From positions 124,001 to 188,000 of the forward strand of contig DELI01000023.1 in the NCBI GenBank assembly GCA_002354335.1: a stretch of DNA of 64,000 bases. Direction: 5' to 3'. Within the stretch, counting starts at the first letter, position 1, and each line of letters begins with the position of its first letter. Shown here in pieces: positions 35,185-43,200 of this stretch. The DNA comes from Sphingobacterium sp. UBA2700 (lineage in GTDB: Bacteria > Bacteroidota > Bacteroidia > Sphingobacteriales > Sphingobacteriaceae). Made by a program: the position numbers and the translations under genes. Under the pieces are notes generated by a model. The model searched no databases. It saw only the letters and a program-made list of their open reading frames with translations, and had not been told where the DNA came from.

Positions 35185-36561
35185 CTAGGTTGTTTCTTTC
35201 CCTTTGTTTTTCCAATCAAGGAAACTGCCTGCGTAATTATAAACCTGCTCAAAGCCATTCTTCTCTAAGAAAGATGCTGCAATTGTAGCCCGGTCACCCG
35301 ATTGACATTGTATAATGATATTCTTGTCTTTATACTCTGTCGGCAATTTCTTCTGTAAGTTACCAATAAATTTATGAATCGCACCAGGAATATGAGCGGT
35401 TTCAAACTCTGTCTTTCCTCGCACATCAAACAATACCGTATCCTCCTTGTCTTTCCAAGACTCTACCGTGTCAGCATCCACTAATTTTGTCTCTGACAAT
35501 GGAACAGTAGATAGATCGGTCACAAATGCTTCGATATGATCCATCCCGATACGCATTAACTTGCGCGTAATTTCTTCCTGACGCCCCTCTTCAGCCACGA
35601 TCACTAGGTTTTTATCATAAGGCAACATCCATCCCGCCCAATTCGCTAGCGAATTATTGTTCTGAATGTTAATAGCCCCTTTAACATGTCCTTTAGCAAA
35701 CTCTACCTTATTGCGCGTATCCACTAAAATGCTATCCGACTTCGCCAAACCCTCCTCAATGGAAATTGTAGGATGCGTAGGCACTTCTACCAATAATGGT
35801 CTATCCACCTTGTTTAGCTTCTTCATCATTGCAAAATAGGTAGGAGCCTCCGGTTGATCGCTCAATAGATAGTTCTTAAAACCCTCATAATCTTCGCCGA
35901 ATTGGAATGCCCAGTTACGGATTTTCTCATATCCAACGGTACTGCTTGGCACTGCTCCCAAAGCTTTCCCACAGGCAGAACCCGCGCCATGACCCGGCCA
36001 TACTTGAACGTAGTCTGGTAATGCGACAAATTTCTTTAAGGATGCAAACATTTGCTCAGCACCGATATCCTTGGTGCCGATCATGCCTGCTGCTTCCTCT
36101 AACAAATCAGGACGACCGATATCACCAACAAAGACAAAATCTCCAGTAAAGATCATCACAGGTTCGTCGGAAGCAGGATGGTCGCGAAGAATGAAACTGA
36201 TACTTTCAGGCGTATGACCCGGGGTATGCATCACCGTTAGGCTCAAGTTCCCTACTTTAATAACATCCCCATCCTTTAATCCCTCGTGTGCAAACTCGTA
36301 CTGCCAATCCGCACCGCCTTCATCCGACAAGTATAACTTTGCCCCTGTCAACTCCGCCAGTTCACGAGATCCGGCAAGGAAGTCCGCATGAATATGCGTT
36401 TCTGCGATATGCGTAATCTCCATGTTATTTTGCTTTGCGATTTCCAGATAAACATCAACATCGCGCTGCGCATCAATAACGATTGCCACTTTTTTTGCTT
36501 GACAGCCTATAAAATAACTAGCTTGTGCTAGCGTCTTGTCGTAAACTTGTTGAAAAAACAT
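35185..36561 (-). CDS. MBL-fold persulfide dioxygenase-like protein with two rhodanese domains
   Basis: This 458-residue cytoplasmic protein combines an ETHE1/BLH-type metallo-beta-lactamase domain (1-250) with two rhodanese domains. The metal ligands by analogy to ETHE1 are His56 in ETHIHADF, His116 in HTPGHTPES and Asp141 in FTGDFVF. The residue after HADF is Phe where many MBL proteins have His, as expected for a mononuclear iron site. The first rhodanese domain (about 262-350) has AEEGRQ in place of the active-site loop and lacks Cys; the second (about 360-458) has the catalytic loop CQSGDRA with Cys419. The role is oxidation of persulfides or glutathione persulfide and sulfur transfer. 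It precedes the Crp/Fnr gene and follows the YeeE pair. Confidence 0.93.
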   Translation of the reverse strand: MFFQQVYDKTLAQASYFIGCQAKKVAIVIDAQRDVDVYLEIAKQNNMEITHIAETHIHADFLAGSRELAELTGAKLYLSDEGGADWQYEFAHEGLKDGDVIKVGNLSLTVMHTPGHTPESISFILRDHPASDEPVMIFTGDFVFVGDIGRPDLLEEAAGMIGTKDIGAEQMFASLKKFVALPDYVQVWPGHGAGSACGKALGAVPSSTVGYEKIRNWAFQFGEDYEGFKNYLLSDQPEAPTYFAMMKKLNKVDRPLLVEVPTHPTISIEEGLAKSDSILVDTRNKVEFAKGHVKGAINIQNNNSLANWAGWMLPYDKNLVIVAEEGRQEEITRKLMRIGMDHIEAFVTDLSTVPLSETKLVDADTVESWKDKEDTVLFDVRGKTEFETAHIPGAIHKFIGNLQKKLPTEYKDKNIIIQCQSGDRATIAASFLEKNGFEQVYNYAGSFLDWKNKGKETT

Positions 36562-36671
36562 CTTTAAATTTATATTTCGTTTAAAACTTGTCGCTATCGT
36601 CCAATATTAACCGAAGGGCGATAGAAACTTTCATAATATAACAAAGCTATAGCTTAAATTCTGCATAGACA

Positions 36672-36685
36672 GTTACAAATGTTAC
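36672..36685. promoter_or_regulatory. Candidate operator GTTAC-N4-GTTAC upstream of the MBL-rhodanese gene
   Basis: GTTAC at 36672-36676 and again at 36681-36685, separated by AAAT. It lies 111 nt before the MBL-rhodanese ATG, in the gap after the YeeE/YedE genes. The same GTWAC-N4-GTWAC layout occurs twice more in the sulfur island (37718 and 37792). The Crp/Fnr regulator encoded here is the obvious candidate to bind it. Confidence 0.55.
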
Positions 36686-36698
36686 ACAGCAGGATAGA

Positions 36699-37112
36699 TT
36701 AGTGAGGTAATTTATTCTTCAACAAACCATAGAAATAAGTGCCTAGCAAAGCAAATGCGATAACAATAAGCATAGGATACACGCCGGCGCCTAGTAAAAC
36801 AAAGATTGGCCCCGGACAGGCTCCTACTAAAGCCCAGCCTAATCCAAAAAAGATACCACCGATTAGGTAACGCGGAATGGATTTGGCTTTATCTGCAATA
36901 ACAATCTTTTCCCCATCTGCATCTTTTGCTTGCGAACGCTTTATAAGCTGCACAGCAATAACCCCGACAACAAGTGCGGTTCCGATAAATCCATACATAT
37001 GGAAAGATTGGAAATTGAACATTTCATAAATGCGAAACCAAGATGCGGCCTCCGCTTTATACATAACCACACCAAACAATATTCCTAAAAGGATAAATAA
37101 TACTTTTCTCAT
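36699..37112 (-). CDS. YeeE/YedE-type half transporter (DUF6691-like)
   Basis: This 137-residue membrane protein has four hydrophobic helices. The motif WALVGACPGPIFVLLGAG contains Cys99 and matches the second half of YeeE/TsuA thiosulfate transporters, in which conserved Cys residues relay the thiosulfate ion. It is encoded 7 nt after its partner half. Together they make a split transporter for a sulfur compound, probably thiosulfate. Confidence 0.88.
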   Translation of the reverse strand: MRKVLFILLGILFGVVMYKAEAASWFRIYEMFNFQSFHMYGFIGTALVVGVIAVQLIKRSQAKDADGEKIVIADKAKSIPRYLIGGIFFGLGWALVGACPGPIFVLLGAGVYPMLIVIAFALLGTYFYGLLKNKLPH

Positions 37113-37119
37113 GACTTTA

Positions 37120-37680
37120 TTAGAAGATTAAAGGGAATAATACATGGACCATAACCAGTCCGCCAATAAAAAATCCGATGACCGCGACTAAGGATGGCCA
37201 TTGCAAATCACTCAAACCCGAAATTGCGTGTCCGGATGTACAGCCGCCGGCATAACGTGTTCCGAAACCGATCAATAGTCCGCCAATGGCTAAAATAAGA
37301 ACGTTCTTAACACTCATTAGCTCAAAGATCTCCGAAGGCGAGTACGCCGCACCGGCAGATTCAAATCCCATCGCCTTTAATTGGGCGATGCTATCTTCAG
37401 AAATTGCCGGAATCTGATTATCGGAAAGATAATGAGCCGCAACATATCCCCCTATAATAGAGCCTGCGAGGAACAGAAGGTTCCAACCTTGCGCCTTCCA
37501 ATTGAAGTCGAAAAAGCTGCAGGACTTTCCAGCGCCCAGCGCTGAGCAGATATTTCTGAAGTTCGATGAAAATCCGAAGCTTTTACCTAAATAAATTAAT
37601 GCCAGCATGATTAGCGCGACAAGAGATCCACCCACATACCAGGGCCAGGGTCCTAAAATTAATTCCATATTTCCTTTCAT
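37120..37680 (-). CDS. YeeE/YedE-type half transporter with GGCTSGH motif
   Basis: This 186-residue membrane protein is the partner half of the split YeeE/YedE transporter. The hallmark RYAGGCTSGHAISGLSDLQWPSLVA contains Cys147, and a second pair lies at Cys45 and Cys54 (NICSALGAGKSCSFFDF). About five hydrophobic helices are visible. An ATG at residue 5 (MELILGPW) is the alternative start. A perfect GTAAC-ATAA-GTTAC dyad lies 38 nt before it, so it is likely the first gene of the transporter-MBL-regulator group on the minus strand. Confidence 0.88.
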   Translation of the reverse strand: MKGNMELILGPWPWYVGGSLVALIMLALIYLGKSFGFSSNFRNICSALGAGKSCSFFDFNWKAQGWNLLFLAGSIIGGYVAAHYLSDNQIPAISEDSIAQLKAMGFESAGAAYSPSEIFELMSVKNVLILAIGGLLIGFGTRYAGGCTSGHAISGLSDLQWPSLVAVIGFFIGGLVMVHVLFPLIF

Positions 37681-37717
37681 TTTTTTACAAAGGTACTGCC
37701 CCTATGCTAGTCCGATG

Positions 37718-37731
37718 GTAACATAAGTTAC
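37718..37731. promoter_or_regulatory. Perfect dyad GTAAC-ATAA-GTTAC upstream of the YeeE genes
   Basis: A perfect inverted repeat of five bases with a 4-nt spacer, centred about 45 nt before the YeeE start. It fits the short half-sites of Crp/Fnr regulators. It belongs to the set of three related sites in this island. Confidence 0.6.
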
Positions 37732-37791
37732 ACCGATTCACAGCTACCATCGATTCTTCATTCATCATTTCTAGGTCAGTAATCTTCCTCT

Positions 37792-37805
37792 GTAACAAAG
37801 GTAAC
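37792..37805. promoter_or_regulatory. Candidate operator GTAAC-AAAG-GTAAC upstream of the TauE/SafE gene
   Basis: Two GTAAC half-sites with a 4-nt spacer, 51 nt before the TauE/SafE ATG. A weak -7-like box (CACCTTTG, about 37827) lies downstream, so the site would overlap or sit next to the -33 region, as an activator site would. Confidence 0.5.
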
Positions 37806-37856
37806 CAAAATAGCAAAGCGAAACTGTCACCTTTGAACCATCAAATTATTTAAGGA

Positions 37857-38642
37857 ATGGAAATTTTAGGATTTATAGCAGCGATAGGTATCGGATTGGT
37901 ATTGGGGTTGATTGGCGCCGGTGGTAGTATCTTAACTGTCCCGGTTATGGTATATCTGTTTGCCATCGATCCTTATTTGGCAACAACCTACTCCCTATTT
38001 ATCGTCGGAGTTAGCAGCTTGGCAGGTATTATACCATATACTTTGAAAAATCAAGTAGACTTTAGAACGTCCATATTCTTCGGAATCCCTTCCATTCTTG
38101 GCGTTTTTATCGCGAGGCGTTATTTACATCCTATTATACCGAATGATATTATCGAAATTAATGGCTGGATGCTAAGTAAAGACATGCTCCTGATGTTACT
38201 TTTTGCAGTTCTGATGGTTTTCGCTGCCATCAATATGATTTGGAAAAAAGAAAAATCAGACCACATCGATCCAACAAATAATCGAATCGGAAAAGTCATC
38301 TTTCAAGGCTTATTGATTGGACTATTAGTAGGACTCGTTGGCGCCGGCGGCGGATTTTTAATTATACCTGCATTAATTATCTTCCATAAATTATCGGTAA
38401 AGACTGCCATCGGTTCTTCCCTATTGATCATTGCACTGAACTCACTTTTTGGTTTCGTCAGCAGCAACAATATAGAGGAGATACACTGGCCGCTATTGCT
38501 CGAAATAACAGCAATCGCACTTGGCGGCATGCTGCTCGGAAGTTGGATCAGCCAAAAGGTCGACGGTGCTAAGCTTAAACCCTTCTTCGGTTACTTTGTC
38601 CTGTTCATGGCAATTATGATACTTTATCAGGAGTTGAAATAG
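37857..38642 (+). CDS. TauE/SafE (TSUP) family sulfite exporter-like protein
   Basis: This 261-residue membrane protein has about eight helices in two internally repeated halves. Each starts with a glycine-rich helix: GLVLGLIGAGGSILTVPVMVYLF and GLLVGLVGAGGGFLIIPALIIFH. The family exports sulfite, sulfoacetate or related organosulfur anions. It is transcribed away from the YeeE/MBL genes across a 176-nt region with two candidate operators. Export of sulfite made by the persulfide dioxygenase is the natural reading. Confidence 0.92.
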   Translation: MEILGFIAAIGIGLVLGLIGAGGSILTVPVMVYLFAIDPYLATTYSLFIVGVSSLAGIIPYTLKNQVDFRTSIFFGIPSILGVFIARRYLHPIIPNDIIEINGWMLSKDMLLMLLFAVLMVFAAINMIWKKEKSDHIDPTNNRIGKVIFQGLLIGLLVGLVGAGGGFLIIPALIIFHKLSVKTAIGSSLLIIALNSLFGFVSSNNIEEIHWPLLLEITAIALGGMLLGSWISQKVDGAKLKPFFGYFVLFMAIMILYQELK

Positions 38643-38708
38643 CCCCGTCGTATTCACCGAATAAAATGTGTAATTCACCGAATTTTATACTCTTTTGACC
38701 TATTCCTA

Positions 38709-38740
38709 TTTATACATATTAAGAAGTTCACGTACTTTTG
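38709..38740 (+). promoter_or_regulatory. Bacteroidota-type promoter of the DUF4342 gene
   Basis: TACTTTTG at 38733-38740 matches TAnnTTTG; TTTA at 38709-38712 is a -33-like element with 20 nt spacing. It is 56 nt before the ATG. Confidence 0.55.
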
Positions 38741-38796
38741 AGTAACAAATTAAACAAGTAAGGTAAATAATTGTTAATCAAATAAAAAGAAGAGAT

Positions 38797-39105
38797 ATGT
38801 CAATCAAAGAAACATTCACTATTACAGGTGAGAACTTATTAAAAAGAGTTAAAGAATTAATTGCAGAAGGTAATGTTACAAAGATCAGCATTTCCGACAA
38901 GTCAGGAAAAGAAATCATGAGCTTCCCTGTGACTCTAGGCGTTATCGGTGTGGTATTAGCACCAATATTCGCTGCCGTAGGTGCACTAGCAGCATTATTA
39001 ACGGAGTGTAAAATCACAGTAGAACGTTCGGAGAAACCAACAGAAGCTGAAAAAGAAGCTGCCCCAGAGCAGCATGAAGGTCCAAGAGACATTGAAGTAC
39101 ATTAA
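38797..39105 (+). CDS. DUF4342-family small membrane-associated protein
   Basis: This 102-residue protein matches DUF4342: an N-terminal helical part (ENLLKRVKELIAEGNVTKISISDKSGKEIMSFPVTLGVIG) and one hydrophobic segment (VVLAPIFAAVGALAALLTECKITVER). The tail is rich in Glu and Lys. Its function is unknown; the N-terminal part resembles UBA/NAC-like small domains. It has its own promoter and a very strong terminator, so it is expressed as a single gene. Confidence 0.88.
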   Translation: MSIKETFTITGENLLKRVKELIAEGNVTKISISDKSGKEIMSFPVTLGVIGVVLAPIFAAVGALAALLTECKITVERSEKPTEAEKEAAPEQHEGPRDIEVH

Positions 39106-39106
39106 T

Positions 39107-39145
39107 AAACTAAAAGGAGATGCAAAATGCATCTCCTTTTAGTTT
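39107..39145 (+). terminator. Very strong terminator after the DUF4342 gene
   Basis: An 18-bp perfect stem (arms 39107-39124 and 39128-39145) with a 3-nt AAA loop. The arms are AT-rich at the base and GC-rich in the middle, and the descending arm includes CCTTTTAGTTT. It should work in both directions. Confidence 0.85.
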
Positions 39146-39148
39146 ATA

Positions 39149-39424
39149 GTACTTAGTACTTAGTACTTAGTAATTAGACCTATGGCGGGAATAGATATGA
39201 GATATTAGATATTAGATCCTGCCAATCCGTTTATCCTTCCTTTCCTGGTAGTTAGTACGACCAATGGTCTTACACCTACATGTTAGATATGAAATTTTAG
39301 ATATCAGACATAGAAATTAGACCCGATCCTGCCAATCCTTTTATCCTTCCTTTCCTGGTTCAAAGACAAATCTCACATCTATTCCCGCCATAGGTCTAAT
39401 TACTAAGTACTAACTACTAACTAC
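39149..39424. repeat. Repeat island with long inverted arms and a duplicated 35-nt unit
   Basis: The arms 39162-39203 and 39370-39411 are inverted copies identical at 41 of 42 positions, extended imperfectly outwards by TAGTACTTAG-like repeats to 39149 and 39424. Inside, a 35-nt unit beginning GATCCTGCCAATCC and ending TTTCCTGGT occurs as direct copies at 39215-39249 and 39325-39359, with one mismatch. The rest is AT-rich low-complexity sequence. No reading frame of note lies inside. A diverged inverted copy of the unit is at 60436-60470. The element looks like an intergenic repeat family or the remains of a small non-autonomous mobile element. Confidence 0.75.
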
Positions 39425-39449
39425 TATTTCTACAAGACAACTACAACTC

Positions 39450-39548
39450 AAACCCCTTTCAAACCCAATGTAAACCCAATGTAAACCCAATACAAACCCC
39501 AATCATAACCGTTCGGAAAGGGCTATGATTTGGGTTTGATTAGGGTGT
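39450..39548. repeat. 99-bp element of nine phased 11-nt units (copy B)
   Basis: The sequence runs in unbroken 11-nt register from 39450 to 39548. The first units are near-identical (AAACCCAATGT occurs twice in tandem at 39461 and 39472, with AAACCCCTTTC before and AAACCCCAATC after). The last three are G-rich counterparts (GAAAGGGCTAT, GATTTGGGTTT, GATTAGGGTGT). It matches copy A at 1577-1675 in unit length, unit number and C-then-G order. It lies directly downstream of the Dabb gene and next to the inverted-arm repeat island. Confidence 0.78.
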
Positions 39549-39556
39549 GCATTTCG

Positions 39557-39982
39557 TTACATCAGAATCGCATCTCTTACTTCTACCTTCGTCCAGTATT
39601 TTTTGTAGATTTCGATTGCGGCGAGGTGCTCCGGATGGGTCTCGTACACATTTATTTCGTCCATATTGTTGAAGGTAACCAAGAGGAGATAAGAAAAGGA
39701 ATTGTCGACAACAGGGCGTGGGGTTGTCGGGGCGGGCTTGCCATACTTTAATTCTTTGATACCTTCAATCTTCGCGAGCGTCGCAAAGAAATTCAGGAAA
39801 TCCTTCTCCTCTTCTGCTGTAATGCCTTCTTTCAGCCAAAAATACACAGAGTGTACAATCGTTTCCTTTGATAGAGATGTATCCATATTTGTATGATTAG
39901 TTTTAGGTTCTGCACAGCTGTTCAAAACGGATGTTGCTGCCGCACCCACGAGGATGCTTCCGATAAATGTTTTCCTTTTCAT
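39557..39982 (-). CDS. Dabb-domain lipoprotein
   Basis: This 141-residue protein has an export signal with a lipobox-like NSC (TSVLNSCAEP, Cys23). The mature part is one stress-responsive alpha/beta barrel (Dabb) domain: IVHSVYFWLKEGITAEEEKDFLNFFATLAKIEGIKELKYGKP and YLLLVTFNNMDEINVYETHPEHLAAIE. Dabb proteins are dimeric ferredoxin-like folds with diverse or unknown roles. It appears monocistronic; the 99-bp repeat element follows its stop codon. Confidence 0.88.
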   Translation of the reverse strand: MKRKTFIGSILVGAAATSVLNSCAEPKTNHTNMDTSLSKETIVHSVYFWLKEGITAEEEKDFLNFFATLAKIEGIKELKYGKPAPTTPRPVVDNSFSYLLLVTFNNMDEINVYETHPEHLAAIEIYKKYWTKVEVRDAILM

Positions 39983-40092
39983 ATTAGGTTATGTTTAGAT
40001 TGATGTTATAAACAATAAATATACTAATTAACTAGAATATTCTACCGGCGGATTGATTAGCAATATTTTAGCACATATTACTTCGCAAAAGC

Positions 40093-40100
40093 TATATTTG
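40093..40100 (+). promoter_or_regulatory. Promoter -7 box (TATATTTG) of tamB
   Basis: An exact TAnnTTTG match 103 nt before the TTG start of tamB. A TTTA at 40067-40070 could serve as the -33 element, with slightly long spacing. Confidence 0.45.
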
Positions 40101-40203
40101 TAAGGATATTAGGGCGTTTAATTGTCGTAAAACAAACAAAATCCCTTTTATTATGTTAATACTAAGTATAAAAAGATAATCACAAAACAAGAGAACTCCA
40201 GCT

Positions 40204-43200
40204 TTGAATAAATTCGGCCGTATTGCAATCAAAACTTTCTTATGGATAATTGGTTCCATCATCGCTTTGCTATTACTGGTTATTTTCCTCGTCAGGTTAC
40301 CCGCTGTCCAAAACTATATTGTAGGCAAGGTGACGAACTACTTGGAAAATAAGATCGGTACGCAGGTAGATATCGGCCATATTAATATTACCTTTCCTAA
40401 AAAACTAGTCTTAGAAAATGTTTTTTTTGCAGATCAGTCTAAGGATACATTGATTGCCGGCGAACAGCTGCTCGTGGATATCAACATGTTCAAATTACTG
40501 AAGAACACTGTCGAGATTGAAGAGCTTGAGTTGAAAGGGATTACGGCGAAAATCAATCGTAAACTACCAGACAGCACCTTCAACTTCAGTTATATCGTCG
40601 GCGCTTTTGCAACGGAAAAAGAAAGTACTGCAACAGCGGATTCCACATCCGCATTAACTTTCGATATCGATAAGGTACTGTTTGAACGGATTAAATTTGT
40701 CTACAAAGATGATGTGATTGGCACCTCAGCCGATCTTTATCTTAACCATTTCGATACCCGCATTAAAACATTTGACCTCACCAAGAATATGACATTCAAC
40801 ATGCCGAAGATCAATATCGACGGTTTGCAGGCGAGGATTAAGCAATGGCGGGTTGTTTCGGAAGAGGAAGCTCCCGATGCCTCCGATTTTGGGATCAATG
40901 ACCCCAGTGTGGAAGCAACATCGCTTTTGCCAAATCTGGCGACGGAAGTACTTGGCCTGAAGAATATTTATATACAGTACGATGACGAGGCATCGAACAT
41001 CAACACCAAGTTTACCATCAAAGAACTGATCGCGAACGTAGATCAGATTGATCTAAACAAAGAGTTAGTCAAACTGAAGGAAGTAAAATTAACAGACTCA
41101 GAATCCGAGGTATTTCTTGGGAAATCGGCTCCGAAACCAGAATCTAATAGTGCTGACAGCAGTTCTGTCAACTGGATTGTATCAGTTGACAAAATTGGCA
41201 TCGCCAGAACAAACGTTTGGTTTAGAGATGATAACCAACCGAGAATGAAGGGACTAGATTACTTTAACTTGAAGTTGACCGACCTTGCCGGTGCGATGGA
41301 TAATGTCTACTATTCTGCTGATTCCATTTCCGGAAATTTAGCAAATCTTGCTGTAAAGGATCATTCAGGATTTGAACTAAGGCAGTTGAAAGGTGATTTC
41401 GTTTATACAAACACCGGGGCAATCGTTAAAGATTTCTTGATCGAAACACCGAATTCCATCATCCGAGATAACATCAAAGTTTCTTACCCTTCATTAGCGG
41501 CTGTTTCGGAAAACCCGAGCAATGTCACTATTGAAGCGACCCTGAAGAAGACGCAAATCGATATGCGCGATATCCGCTATTTGGCTCCTGACCTCGAGAA
41601 AGAGGAAACCATGAAGCCTTTGATGAACAAGAAATTCTATATCGATGGAAAAGTATTAGGCAAACTGAACGATTTGAGAATTCCAAAAGTCGAATTCAAA
41701 ACCTTGAATAACACGCATCTTATCGCCTCAGCGCATATCAAAGGACTTCCCGATATGAACAAGATGTATCTGGATCTGGATATCCGGAAATTGACGACTA
41801 GCCGTGCCGACCTGAACCGACTGATTGCCCCTTCCCTATTGCCCGACAGTATACAATTGCCGAGGAATATTAGTTTGGTTGGTACGTTCAAAGGTGGAAT
41901 GCGTGGCTTTGACACCGATCTAAAATTAGTTACAGAACAGGGAAATGCTACAGTCAATGGAACCCTGAACATGGGTAGAGATACGACTTACAATGCTTTT
42001 GTATCGGTAGATAATTTCAATTTGGGTGAGTTCTTAAAGCAAGATTCCGTTTTAGGTTATATTGCTGCCCAGGCGCAGGTGAAGGGAACTGGCTTGAATC
42101 CTAAGACGATGATTGCTGATGCGACCGGAACCTTAAAGCGCTTCGATGCAATGGGCTATGGATACCGGGATATTGATTTTGACTTTACCGCAAATCGCGG
42201 AGATATATCGGCTAATTTACATAGTCCTGACCCGAACGTTCAACTAAATGCGAGCATTCAGGCAAATATGCAAGGCCAATATCCTAGGCTTTACGCCGAG
42301 ATGATGATCGATAGCATCAACCTCAAGAACCTGAAGTTGATGGATGAAAACCTACGTTATCACGGAAAAATCATCGCCGACTTCGAGACATTTGACTTAG
42401 ATCATTTAAATGGTTCCTTACGGATCGCCAATTCGTCTATCGCCTATAATGATGATCGCTATGTGTTGGATACCGTAGCGTTAACCGCTCAGGCTGATAC
42501 GGGTAGAAATATTCTGATTTTAAGTTCCGAGTTCTTGAATGCGCATCTTGCTGGTAAGTATAAGTTGACGGAGTTAGGCGCATCGGTCCAGGATATCATC
42601 AGAACCTATTACAATCCTTCCAATAATCAAACTCCGCTTGTCTACTCGCCACAGCAATTTGAATTTAGTGCACGCTTGAACAATGCGCGGATTATCCGAG
42701 AATTTTTCCCGGCATTAGAGGAGTTACAAGATGTAACCTTAGACGGATCATTTAATAGCGAGGATAAAGCCTTGATGGCAAAACTGCTCGCTCCTAAAGT
42801 GATGTACGATGGTACGGAGGTGGAGAATATCGGTATGGATATTATTACCGTCGACAGCACAATGTACTATAATGCCTTGATTGAACATATCAAAGTTAGT
42901 GGTGTAGAGTTGCGCAATACGGTACTGAGTGGGAATGTCGTAGAAAACAATGTTGACCTAGGTCTTTGGATAAAAGATAAAGAAGATAAAGAACAGTACC
43001 ATTTGGGTGCTAATATGTCGGTGGATGCCAATAACTACAATTTCTCGTTAAAAGAAGACGGCTTGATGCTGAACTATGAGAAGTGGGGCATCAATCCGAA
43101 CAACTTATTGACCTTCGGAAGCGCAGGCATTCGAGCGAATAATTTCCATCTTTCTAAAGATGGTCAGGAGATGATTATTCAATCGAAAGACTCGACACTG

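Noticed and set aside
35175-35258. Longer start for the Crp/Fnr gene
   Set aside because: It would overlap the upstream enzyme by 74 nt and add a basic stretch not typical of the family; the ATG at 35174 fits the domain start.
39162-39411. Inverted arms considered as the ends of an insertion sequence
   Set aside because: The 166 nt between them cannot encode a transposase and no clear target duplication is visible; kept as a repeat island only.
39450-39504. Tandem AAACCC units considered as a CRISPR array
   Set aside because: Units are 11 nt with no spacers, and no cas genes are in the window.
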